Position numbers and translations under genes: made by a program. From positions 1 to 64,000 of the forward strand of contig NZ_JAFBFA010000017.1 in assembly GCF_016909015.1 (NCBI RefSeq): a DNA stretch of 64,000 nt, written 5' to 3'. The notes under the pieces are model-generated. The model had not been told where the DNA came from, ran no database searches, and was given only the letters and a program-made list of their open reading frames with translations. Origin of the DNA: Gracilibacillus alcaliphilus (lineage in GTDB: Bacteria; Bacillota; Bacilli; Bacillales; Amphibacillaceae). Of this stretch, positions 1 through 7,764 are shown one piece after another; positions within the stretch are counted from its first letter, which is position 1, and each line of letters opens with the position of its first letter.

Positions 1-90
1 TTGGTGGATGATTGATTAAACTTGGTTAAGTATTTCAATCGTAGCATAGTCAATGGGACTTTTTGTGTACGAATTAATTATTTCATACAC

Positions 91-289
91 CAGAAGGTAT
101 ATAATTTTTCATGCGTTCATTCTTATTCAATAATAACCATGTCCAGCTCTAAGCGCCAAACTTTAGAGATGTCACGTCACGCCCTACGATAAGTCCACAT
201 CGACTCCTTCCGTCGCCGTGTTTCCTTTATCTCCGATGGGACACTCCAATCTCTACGTTTTTAAAAGGGCGCTTTTCGCTTTTCGTTCA
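91..289 (+). repeat. Dispersed ~200-bp stem-loop repeat, copy 1
   Basis: Near-identical sequence recurs at 37507-37703 and 55846-56046 in the same orientation. Shared landmarks in order are TTTTTCATGCGTTCATTCTT, TGTCCAGCTC, a CGCCCTACGATAAGTCCACA block, TTTATCTCCG and TTTTTAAAAGGGCGCTTT. Complementary arms (AGCGCC with GGCGCT, AGAGAT with ATCTCT, GTCAC with GTGAC in copies 2 and 3) would fold the unit into one long interrupted stem. No protein is encoded; the short open frame across it is not conserved between copies. I see nothing recognisable in bases 1-90. Confidence 0.8.
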
Positions 290-330
290 GGAACGGATCG
301 TATACCTTTCATGCGTGAGCAGCGAACTTG

Positions 331-372
331 TGCGGAAATTCGAGATGCCATTTTTATTGGACTTTTTGAACA
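331..372 (-). repeat. End fragment of the TGTTCAAAAA MITE-like element
   Basis: Read on the minus strand this block starts TGTTCAAAAAGTCCAA, continues with AAAATGGCA and then CGAATTTCCGCA. It matches the left end of the 44591-44831 element with few differences. No matching right end is nearby, so this is a remnant or a half element. The remaining bases up to the permease ribosome binding site (about 373-440) hold nothing I recognise. Confidence 0.55.
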
Positions 373-454
373 ACCGCTTAAACCAAAAGGGTGCGTTTTG
401 ACTTGTTTCTTAGTATAATAACGAGGTGGTAATATTTAGATAGGAGCGTTTGAT

Positions 455-1762
455 TTGAAAAATCAGTCGTATATTCAAACTTCGATGGAAACCTTGCAAT
501 GGTTTATTTTCTTTTTGGCAAGTTCAGTTGCCTTGCCAATAGTAATAGGAGCCGTTTTTCATATGGATTTTGCTGAAGTCGCCGGATTGATGCAGCGAAC
601 CTTTTTTATTGTCGGACTGGCTTCTCTTATACAAGGTTTGGTAGGGCACCGCCTGCCCATTATGGAAGGGCCAGCAGGTATTTGGATTAGTATCTTTACC
701 GTTATGGCGGCTACCGGTGTACAGAATGGCGATGGATTTGAATACACCTTGCGTGTATTAGAAACGACCATGATCTTAACAGGAATTTTTCTGTTTTTAA
801 TTGGTATTTTTCGTATTTCACAGCGGATTTTGTTTATCTTTACCCCTTTGGTAACGGGGACCTTTTTTCTATTATTGACAGTACAGCTAAGTGGAACCTT
901 CCTAGAAGGCATGCTTGGTATTCAAGGGGAATCGCCCAGTATTCAATTAAAAGAAGCTGTTATTGCCTTCTTGACTTTTTTTATTGTCTTAGGCTTGTCT
1001 GTATTTGCAAAAGGCTGGCTGAGCAGTTATTCGATGTTTATTGGGATTGTTTTTGGCTGGGTAGTATTTAAATTGGTCGGCGGGTCATCACCGTCTTTTG
1101 AAAGCATGGGATATATTGCATTTCCAGAGCTGTTTGCCTTTGGTATGCCGGTACTCGATTGGAGTGTCATCCCCATTGCCTTGATTACCTCGGTATTGCT
1201 AATTTCCAATGTAGTCGCCTCGGTGGTAGCTATGGAACAAACAATGGGTATAAAGTCTAGTCGGGAACAGAGTGCAAAGGCAGTTAACCTAGGTACGATG
1301 TTTTCAGGATTGAATACCAGCCTAGCGGGGGGATTTGGAGCGATTGCCAATGTGCCGTTGTCCACTTCATCTGGCTTTGTGCGCTTAACAGGACAAAAGC
1401 GAAAAAGACCGTTTATTTACGCATCCTTTTTGTTAATGATAGTCGCCTTATTCCCGCCCATTGTCTCGTTTATTTCTAGTATACCTGCTCCTATTGCCAA
1501 TGCGGCTTTAATGGCGTCTTTTATTCAATTGGTCAGTTTGGGCATTCACAATGTGACACTCAAGCCATTAGATAATCGAAAAATGACGATTTTGGGTATT
1601 GCTTATTTGATCGGGATGGGTACTATGTTTTTGCCAGCGGAAGTATTTGCCGAGTTACCATCGATTATTCAGAATGTGATGAGTAATGGTCTTCTCGTTG
1701 GAACCGGCTTAGTCATTATTATCGAACAATTATGGCGTGAAAAGGAGGAAATAGAATCATGA
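455..1762 (+). CDS. NCS2-family purine/pyrimidine permease
   Basis: A 435-residue polytopic membrane protein of the nucleobase:cation symporter-2 (UraA/PbuX/PucJ) family, which imports uracil, xanthine, urate or related bases with protons. About 12-14 hydrophobic segments run through the whole length. The MEGPAGIW segment near residue 70 sits where family members bind substrate in TM3, and the GGFGAIANVPLSTSSGFVRLTGQ stretch region near residues 288-310 corresponds to the conserved TM10 signature. The start is a TTG preceded by TAGGAGCG at 441-448 with normal spacing. Length is usual for the family; it resembles B. subtilis YwdJ-type permeases. It overlaps the next gene by an ATGA, so the two are translationally coupled. 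The substrate cannot be fixed from sequence alone. Confidence 0.85.
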   Translation: MKNQSYIQTSMETLQWFIFFLASSVALPIVIGAVFHMDFAEVAGLMQRTFFIVGLASLIQGLVGHRLPIMEGPAGIWISIFTVMAATGVQNGDGFEYTLRVLETTMILTGIFLFLIGIFRISQRILFIFTPLVTGTFFLLLTVQLSGTFLEGMLGIQGESPSIQLKEAVIAFLTFFIVLGLSVFAKGWLSSYSMFIGIVFGWVVFKLVGGSSPSFESMGYIAFPELFAFGMPVLDWSVIPIALITSVLLISNVVASVVAMEQTMGIKSSREQSAKAVNLGTMFSGLNTSLAGGFGAIANVPLSTSSGFVRLTGQKRKRPFIYASFLLMIVALFPPIVSFISSIPAPIANAALMASFIQLVSLGIHNVTLKPLDNRKMTILGIAYLIGMGTMFLPAEVFAELPSIIQNVMSNGLLVGTGLVIIIEQLWREKEEIES

Positions 1763-2736
1763 AAGCAGTGATTGCAAAACAGCCAGGCGGTGCTGAACAA
1801 CTGGTGTATCAAGAAATGGCAGATCCGATGTTAGCCCCAGGAGACATTTTGATTGAGGTCCATGCTACGGCAGTAAATCGTACGGATATTCTCAATCGAG
1901 AAGGTAAATCAGGCTATGCCAAAAATCCAATTATAGGTGTTGAAACAGCAGGAATAGTGATTGATACCAATGGGCATCGCCATCTGAAAAAAGGAGATCG
2001 GGTGATGGGGTTAGTAAATGGAGGAGCATATGCTGAGAAGGCTGCAATGCCGGCTGATCGAGCTATGCCAATCCCCTCAGGGCTTACCTTTGAGCAGGCG
2101 GCAGCTATTCCAGAAGTATTTCTGACTGCTTTTCAAACATTATATTGGATTGGCCGTCTACAGCAGAATGAGAAGGTGCTGATTCATGCAGCAGCAAGTG
2201 GCGTTGGTACGGCTGCTATTCAGTTAGCTCGTACCTTATCACAGGCAGAGATTTTTGTAACGGCTGGATCAGCGCGGAAACTGGAATTTTGCCAAGAGCT
2301 TGGAGCGGATACGTTGATGAATTACCGGGAAGAAGATTTTACTGAGACAGTAGGGGCTGCAACCAATGATCAAGGTGTACAGCTTATCTTAGATTTTATC
2401 GGCTCCAGCTATTGGACGCAGAATTTGCGAAGTATTGCCGTAGACGGTCGCTGGGTATTGATCGGTGTTTTGGGAGGCAGCACAGTAGAGAAAATATCAT
2501 TAATGGAGTTAATGGCGAAACGGATTCAGCTTACCGGTACGTTGTTAACCCCTAGAAGTGATAACTATAAGGCGAGACTGACTGCTGATTTTATGGATCA
2601 AACCTACCCTTATTTTAAAAATGGAGAACTGCGGCCAGTGATAGATAGTGTTTTTCCGATGGAAGACGTGGCAGAAGCTCACCGGCATATGGAAGCCAAT
2701 AAAAACATTGGGAAAATTATTCTGCAGGTGAAGTAA
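1759..2736 (+). CDS. Zinc-independent quinone oxidoreductase (MDR family)
   Basis: A 325-residue medium-chain dehydrogenase/reductase of the quinone oxidoreductase (QOR) branch, expected to reduce quinones or enones with NADPH in the cytoplasm. The N-terminal GroES-like fold carries AVNRTDILNREG near residues 37-48, and the Rossmann domain has the AAASGVGTAAIQLAR nucleotide-binding motif near residue 150. The structural and catalytic zinc cysteines of alcohol dehydrogenases are absent, which places it in the QOR group. The start ATG lies in the ATGA overlap with the permease stop, behind AAGGAGG. Coupling to a nucleobase permease is unusual and does not suggest a shared pathway by itself. A terminator follows at 2813. 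Confidence 0.85.
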   Translation: MKAVIAKQPGGAEQLVYQEMADPMLAPGDILIEVHATAVNRTDILNREGKSGYAKNPIIGVETAGIVIDTNGHRHLKKGDRVMGLVNGGAYAEKAAMPADRAMPIPSGLTFEQAAAIPEVFLTAFQTLYWIGRLQQNEKVLIHAAASGVGTAAIQLARTLSQAEIFVTAGSARKLEFCQELGADTLMNYREEDFTETVGAATNDQGVQLILDFIGSSYWTQNLRSIAVDGRWVLIGVLGGSTVEKISLMELMAKRIQLTGTLLTPRSDNYKARLTADFMDQTYPYFKNGELRPVIDSVFPMEDVAEAHRHMEANKNIGKIILQVK

Positions 2737-2812
2737 GGATGGAAACCAGGATAAAACGAAATTAAAAAAACGACGGACTTGTTGTTCTGTTTGCTTTGAT
2801 AAAGGATAATGA

Positions 2813-2853
2813 TAGAGTTTTTCACGTTCCATTGTGAAAAACTCTAATTTTTC
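2813..2853 (+). terminator. Rho-independent terminator after the permease-QOR pair
   Basis: A perfect 13-bp stem TAGAGTTTTTCAC / GTGAAAAACTCTA with an 8-nt loop is followed by ATTTTT. It separates the first operon from the lactate permease promoter. Confidence 0.75.
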
Positions 2854-2942
2854 CGGATCAAAAAATGGTTCACAATTTGACTTATCTTCTTAAGCGATAG
2901 CACACATTATAGGAATTTTTAATGGAAAAAAGTTATTTTTAT

Positions 2943-2960
2943 TTGTGAATTGTTTCACAA
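2943..2960. promoter_or_regulatory. Rex (NADH/NAD+ redox repressor) operator
   Basis: The 18-bp site TTGTGAA-TTGT-TTCACAA is an exact match to the Gram-positive Rex consensus TTGTGAA-N4-TTCACAA. It covers the -35 element of the lactate permease promoter, so Rex bound at low NADH would block transcription and release it when NADH rises. In B. subtilis Rex controls ldh-lctP and cyd genes, which fits the gene downstream. Fnr/Crp-type proteins read a related TGTGA-N6-TCACA pattern, also present here, so Fnr cannot be excluded. Confidence 0.8.
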
Positions 2961-2983
2961 AATATATTAGATTGTGATATAAT
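2954..2983 (+). promoter_or_regulatory. SigA-type promoter of the lactate permease
   Basis: A -35 TTCACA (2954-2959) and -10 TATAAT (2978-2983) are 18 bp apart. The -10 is extended by TGA directly upstream. The -35 lies inside the Rex operator. Confidence 0.7.
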
Positions 2984-3015
2984 GAACATATAAATTATAA
3001 GGGTGGGGGCTTGAG

Positions 3016-4677
3016 ATGATGACATTAGTCGCTTTGGCACCGATTTTAGCGGTATTCTTATTTCTCGTTTTACTGCGTATGCCGGCAATGAAGGCAATGC
3101 CAATTAGTTTATTGGTAACAGGGGTATTGGCATTTTTTTATTGGAAAGTATCTTTTGTTCAAATTAGTGCTTCGATTATTGAAGGAGTACTTATAGGGGT
3201 GTCCATTTTATATATTGTCTTTGGTGCTATTCTGCTTTTAAATACATTGCAAAAAGGTGGAGCGATTGACACAATTCGCAATTTCTTTATAGATGTTTCT
3301 CCAGACCGGCGCGTGCAGATTATTTTGATTGCTTGGTTGTTTGGAGCATTTATTGAAGGAGCAGCAGGATTTGGGACTCCTGCTGCTATCGTGGCACCAT
3401 TGTTAGTTGTGTTGGGTTTTCCGCCTCTGGCTGCAGTAGTTTTGGCTTTAGTAGCTAACAGTTCTCCAGTTTCGTTTGGGGCAGTGGGCACACCAGTAAT
3501 TGTAGGGGTAAATCAAGGTCTTCATGAAGGGGGTGCCTTATCACAAATTACTGCAGTCTTTTTAGATGATATCAGTATAACAGAATATACAAAGATAATT
3601 GCTAGCCAGATTATGCAATTTGATATAATAGTTGGCACTATGATGCCCTTAGTGGTTGTCGTTTTATTGACTCGTTTTTTCAGTGAAGATCGGACATGGA
3701 AGCGTGCTTTTGAATTATGGAAGTTTGCTCTCTATGCTGGATTAAGCTATACTATTCCTGCCTTTCTAGTGGCAACCTTTGTCGGACCAGAGTTCCCCTC
3801 TATTATTGGCGGTTTAGTTGGTTTGGTATTGGTATTATTAGCTGTCAAAAAAGGCTGGATGTTACCAAAAAAGACATTAGATTTTCCAGCGAAAGACCAG
3901 TGGCAATCAGTTTGGCAGGGTAATTTACCAATTGTGAATCAAGAACAGGCAAAAAAAATGAAACTTATTAAGGCGTGGATTCCCTACATCTTGTTAGGTG
4001 TCTTGCTGATTCTGACCCGTGTAGAAGAATTACCAATAAAAGGTTGGTTGCAAGGTGTAACCGTTGGCTGGGAAGGGATTCTAGGTACATCCATTTCAGC
4101 TGTATTTGAACCTCTTTATTTACCAGGCACTATTTTCCTTATTGTTGTATTATTTACTGTTATTTTCCACAAAATATCTCTTCTGTCTTTTGGTCAAGCC
4201 TTGTCCACTTCTGGAAAAGCATTGGCTGGTACAGCTATTACCTTATTTACTGCGGTGCCGATGGTACGAATTTTTATTAATTCTGGAGTAAATGGAGCGG
4301 GCTTTGAGAGTATGCCTGTAGAATTAGCGCATCAGGCGGCCGATTTGGTTGGAACAGGCTGGCCGTTAATGGCACCGTTTATTGGTGCATTAGGCTCCTT
4401 TATTTCAGGCAGTGCTACTTTTAGTAATATGATGTTTTCTCTATTTCAATTTTCTGTTGCAGATCAAGTAGGGGTAAATCCTACGCAAATTATTAGTTTG
4501 CAGGTGCTGGGTTCTAATGCAGGAAATATGATCTGTGTCGTTAACGTAGTAGCAGCAGCCTCAGTGGTAGGCTTAGTAGGGAAAGAAGGCTTGATTATTC
4601 GAACAGTCCTTATCCCAATGTTGATCTATGCAGCATTAGCAGGAAGCTTAGGCTTGCTATTTTCGTATCTGAATTGA
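3016..4677 (+). CDS. lctP: L-lactate permease (LctP/LldP family)
   Basis: A 553-residue membrane protein of the lactate permease family (proton-coupled lactate or glycolate transport), close to the usual 540-565 residues. About 13-14 hydrophobic helices are visible. Family signatures include FGAFIEGAAGFGTPAAI near residue 115, ANSSPVSFGAVGTPV near residue 145 and, toward the C-terminus, GALGSFISGSATFSNMMFS and LQVLGSNAGNMICVVNVVAA. The ATG start follows GGGTGGGGG. The Rex operator in its promoter implies expression at high NADH, when lactate is formed or exported. No ldh gene is adjacent, unlike B. subtilis where ldh and lctP form an operon. The gene stands alone and is followed by a terminator. 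Confidence 0.92.
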   Translation: MMTLVALAPILAVFLFLVLLRMPAMKAMPISLLVTGVLAFFYWKVSFVQISASIIEGVLIGVSILYIVFGAILLLNTLQKGGAIDTIRNFFIDVSPDRRVQIILIAWLFGAFIEGAAGFGTPAAIVAPLLVVLGFPPLAAVVLALVANSSPVSFGAVGTPVIVGVNQGLHEGGALSQITAVFLDDISITEYTKIIASQIMQFDIIVGTMMPLVVVVLLTRFFSEDRTWKRAFELWKFALYAGLSYTIPAFLVATFVGPEFPSIIGGLVGLVLVLLAVKKGWMLPKKTLDFPAKDQWQSVWQGNLPIVNQEQAKKMKLIKAWIPYILLGVLLILTRVEELPIKGWLQGVTVGWEGILGTSISAVFEPLYLPGTIFLIVVLFTVIFHKISLLSFGQALSTSGKALAGTAITLFTAVPMVRIFINSGVNGAGFESMPVELAHQAADLVGTGWPLMAPFIGALGSFISGSATFSNMMFSLFQFSVADQVGVNPTQIISLQVLGSNAGNMICVVNVVAAASVVGLVGKEGLIIRTVLIPMLIYAALAGSLGLLFSYLN

Positions 4678-4735
4678 AAATAAAAGAAGAGGATCTCCAT
4701 GTTAGTCGGGCAAAATGAAACAAGGTATTTATGAA

Positions 4736-4773
4736 AGCATTCAGCAGCTTTAACAGCCGCTGGGTGCTTTTTT
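4736..4773 (+). terminator. Terminator after the lactate permease
   Basis: Arms AGCATTCAGCAGC and GCCGCTGGGTGCT pair with G-U pairs and one mismatch around a 7-nt loop, then TTTTTT follows. Confidence 0.7.
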
Positions 4774-5253
4774 GTATAGAAAATCCATCGTTTAAGAAAA
4801 ATATCATATGAATAAAAATCCAATACAGCTGACTGTTAATGTGTGAACAATTAGGGTTATTTTTTGTTTGGCAGTTCGATCCGGTCGCTTTTAAATTTTT
4901 GCTGCGTATTCTTTCTGATATTTTTGATATCGAATCTTTTCTTTGTCATAAATTATTCAACTCCTTTATAAATTTAATTTGCTCTATTACGACGTGTTTA
5001 TGTATCCTGGCGTATTGTTATTTGTCGATAAATGATGACAAATGATACGGAAATTGGTACACTGTTTGAGGGTAATGTGCTGTAACAAATATTGGTATGA
5101 AGATGTATGCACACATCTTATTATGGTGTATAACAAATGTGAATCCGATCACGTTTTGGAAAGAGTGGCATTGTACCTTGATTTGTTTCACATTAAGCCT
5201 CAGCGAGGGAGCTCTCTGAGGCAAGTCTTATTTTATTTAGTGGAGGTATAGAT
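4774..5253. promoter_or_regulatory. Intergenic leader of the antiporter with an Fnr/Crp-like site
   Basis: No convincing gene lies in this 480-bp gap; the short frames here lack ribosome binding sites and family resemblance. At 5138-5153 is TGTGA-ATCCGA-TCACG, nine of ten conserved positions of the Fnr/Crp-type TGTGA-N6-TCACA box. At 5020-5043 an inverted repeat ATTTGTC-N10-GACAAAT could be another operator. At 5197-5222 a hairpin GCCTCAG/CTGAGGC sits just before the antiporter ribosome binding site. I could not pick a confident promoter. Confidence 0.4.
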
Positions 5254-6813
5254 ATGGAAGACACGATATATTCGTTAATTCCTGCCGTAGTAATGCTTGG
5301 ATTGGTGTTATTGACACGAAGGATTCTTTTGTCACTTGGTACAGGTATCATTGTTGGGGCCTTGCTCATTCATAATTTTCATATACTGGACAGTTTGAAA
5401 GAGATCTGGCATGTATTTAGTGGCATTTTTTACACAGCAGACGGTTGGAATATTACTAATTTATATTTATTAGTATTCTTAATTTTATTGGGAATTATTA
5501 CGGTTCTAATGATTGCTTCGGGGGGAAGCTTGGCTTTTGGAGATTGGGCAATTAAACATATTAAGACAAGAAGAGACGCTCAATTGGTCCCCGCTTTATT
5601 AGGACTGTTTATTTTTATTGATGATTATTTTAACAACTTGGCAGTTGGCCAAGTCGCTCGACCGGTGACAGACCGTTATCGTGTATCACGAGCGAAACTG
5701 GCGTACTATATCGACTCTACTTCGGCGCCAATTACAGTTATTGCACCTATTTCCAGCTGGGGTGCTTTCATTATTGGTATTCTTGGCCCCCTTTTTGCAA
5801 CTCAAGGGATTACTGCTTATCAGCCGTTAGAGGCCTTTATCCAGATGATCTTTCTAAACATGTATGCATTTGCTGCTATATTGTTAGTATTTTTAGTGGC
5901 TATCTTCAATATTAATATCGGTCCCATGAAAATACATGAACGGAGAGCGATAGAAACAGGACATTTAGTTGATCCGTTGAAGGACACCATGGCAGGAAGA
6001 TTGGATCAAGAAACGACAATTAATAAAAATGGAAAGATTCGACATTTGGTTATTCCAATCATCGTGCTAGCTGTAACAACAGTTGGAGCCATGTTGACCA
6101 CTGGTTATTATGCAGCGCCAGACCATGCTACGATCTTAACGATGTTTGAGCATACAGATGTAAACTTGTCCCTGTTTATCGGCGGCTGCTTAGCTGCATT
6201 GACCGGTTTCATCTTATATGGCCTATTAAAAGGGAAGAAGCTCTCAAGCTGGAAAATCATTCGAATGGGGGCACGTTCGATGCAGCCGGCCATAGGGATT
6301 TTGATTTTGGCATGGATGATTGGCTCGATAATCGAAACAATCGATACAGGCGGTTTCTTGGCTAGTATAGCTGAAAGAGCCTCACTAAATGCCAGCTATC
6401 TGCCTCTCTTGATCTTTATTTTGACTGGGTTTATGGCATTAGCAACAGGGACATCATGGGGAACTTTCGGAATAATGTTACCTATCGCTGCCAAAGTTTC
6501 TGTCGTATATGATGTGGAATTAGTATTACCTGCGATGGCATCGGTATTAGCAGGGTCTGTCTTTGGTGATCATTGTTCTCCGATATCGGATACCTCCATT
6601 TTATCTTCTACTGGTGCTGGCGCCAACCATATCGATCACGTGATGACACAATTGCCATATGTCATGATAAGTGCAGCGGCCTCTGTGGTCGGATATTTGG
6701 TATTTGCCTGGACGGGGCAAGTCGTCTGGTCTTTAATAATTACCTTATTTTGTGTAACGTTGACAGCTTTATTATGGAAAAAATATCACGATAATCATGA
6801 AGAAAATGAATAG
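5254..6813 (+). CDS. Na+/H+ antiporter, NhaC family
   Basis: A 519-residue polytopic protein of the NhaC-type Na+/H+ antiporter superfamily, which exchanges internal Na+ for protons and sometimes couples to organic acids. About 11-12 hydrophobic segments are present. Diagnostic stretches are FIDDYFNNLAVGQVARPVTD near residue 125, TSWGTFGIMLPIAA near residue 403 and FGDHCSPISDTSILSSTGAG near residues 435-455, the last being the family hallmark. The ATG follows AGTGGAGG. Length is in the usual range for the larger subgroup; B. subtilis MleN (malate/lactate antiporter) is a shorter relative, so a role in organic-acid exchange next to a lactate permease is possible but unproven. The gene is monocistronic with its own terminator. 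It fits a salt- or alkali-tolerant host. Confidence 0.88.
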   Translation: MEDTIYSLIPAVVMLGLVLLTRRILLSLGTGIIVGALLIHNFHILDSLKEIWHVFSGIFYTADGWNITNLYLLVFLILLGIITVLMIASGGSLAFGDWAIKHIKTRRDAQLVPALLGLFIFIDDYFNNLAVGQVARPVTDRYRVSRAKLAYYIDSTSAPITVIAPISSWGAFIIGILGPLFATQGITAYQPLEAFIQMIFLNMYAFAAILLVFLVAIFNINIGPMKIHERRAIETGHLVDPLKDTMAGRLDQETTINKNGKIRHLVIPIIVLAVTTVGAMLTTGYYAAPDHATILTMFEHTDVNLSLFIGGCLAALTGFILYGLLKGKKLSSWKIIRMGARSMQPAIGILILAWMIGSIIETIDTGGFLASIAERASLNASYLPLLIFILTGFMALATGTSWGTFGIMLPIAAKVSVVYDVELVLPAMASVLAGSVFGDHCSPISDTSILSSTGAGANHIDHVMTQLPYVMISAAASVVGYLVFAWTGQVVWSLIITLFCVTLTALLWKKYHDNHEENE

Positions 6814-6957
6814 GTTTAGCTCGTGTCGAATAAAACGGCAGTATGCCAATTATGTATTTGACTAAACATACAAATAAGTTATACCTCATACTTTCTAGGG
6901 TGTCTGTTTGACTGCCCGAGAGAAAACAGACTGCGGAAATTTATGACACTAAGGGAC

Positions 6958-7001
6958 AAAGGCCTGGGAGAATAATCGCGATGATTCTTTCAGGCCTTTT
7001 T
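6958..7001 (+). terminator. Terminator after the antiporter
   Basis: AAAGGCCTG pairs with CAGGCCTTT, with an inner stem AGAATAATC/ATGATTCTT (one mismatch), followed by TTTTT. Confidence 0.85.
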
Positions 7002-7213
7002 GTGAGATCTTTAGTTAATTAGTGGAAAAATAAAAATGGTAATAAACGGTTATTAAATCCTTTTTTTTCTTGACTTGTGCCGTTATTTCCTATAAAATCA
7101 ATTTTAATTATTACAATATTATTTCATTGATGTTACGAATGTATGTCGTATGAAGAAAATGCAACATATATTTGTCGAAAGTGTTCTATTTTTCAGATAT
7201 ATCATGATCTCTA

Positions 7214-7243
7214 TTGCACACTAATACATAAAACTGGTATAAT
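7214..7243 (+). promoter_or_regulatory. Probable promoter upstream of the glycogen cluster
   Basis: TTGCAC (7214-7219) and TATAAT (7238-7243) are 18 bp apart and the -10 is extended (TGG directly upstream). Transcription would begin near 7250, more than 500 nt before the pgcA start, passing a strong hairpin at 7531-7578. Confidence 0.5.
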
Positions 7244-7249
7244 TAAAGT

Positions 7250-7578
7250 ACAAGTACAGTAATATGAAAAACTGTAAAGAAATATCAATTTAACATTACG
7301 TTAATTCCTATTCGTGTATGATAAGCGTAACAACTATTTACCATTCTAATTCCTTTTTTTGCAAGCACAAGAAAAATATGATATCGTGTTTTTCTTAATA
7401 CACCTAGTTTAAAAGTCAAGTACTCTGTACATTGAAATTCTAGCTTGTAATGCAAAAGATAGTTTAGAAGGTTATTGAGGTAAGTCTAAATGTATGCGCT
7501 TTCTTTATTGGTAGTATCCTATTTTGTTTGAAACTATACTGCTCTTGAAAATAAGAGAAGAGCCGTATAGTTTTCTTT
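7250..7578 (+). ncRNA. Candidate small RNA or attenuated leader
   Basis: Between the promoter at 7214-7243 and a strong terminator-like hairpin at 7531-7578 there is a ~330-nt transcript with no convincing open frame. It contains an internal hairpin AAGAAAAA/TTTTTCTT near 7370-7397. It could be a free-standing small RNA or a 5' leader that attenuates the pgcA-glg operon. I do not recognise a known riboswitch or RNA family in it. Confidence 0.3.
7531..7578 (+). terminator. Strong hairpin with T-rich tail, terminator or attenuator
   Basis: AAACTATAC-TGCTCTT pairs with AAGAGC-CGTATAGTTT around a short A-rich loop, and TTCTTT follows. It lies about 190 nt before pgcA, so full termination here would require another promoter for the glycogen operon. 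I see nothing else definite in 7002-7213 or 7579-7750 apart from a small CAAGGT/ACCTTG hairpin near 7685-7702. Confidence 0.6.
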
Positions 7579-7764
7579 ATAATTATTTTGGGAAATAGTG
7601 AATTTTTTAAATTATTTTTCCAAAAGTCATTATTTATAAGAACCATCCTCAACTCTTAATTAAACAATTTTGACTGGGATGGACAAGGTGTCTGTACCTT
7701 GATATGTACTTCTTTACAAGATCTAGTTACAGAAAGAAATTATACACAGAAGGGAGTTAGGTTT

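Noticed and set aside
218..418. 66-codon open frame at the start of the window
   Set aside because: It lies in dispersed repeat and MITE-fragment sequence and its frame is not conserved in the other copies.
4839..5251. Short open frames between the lactate permease and the antiporter
   Set aside because: They overlap each other on both strands, lack ribosome binding sites and show no family motif.
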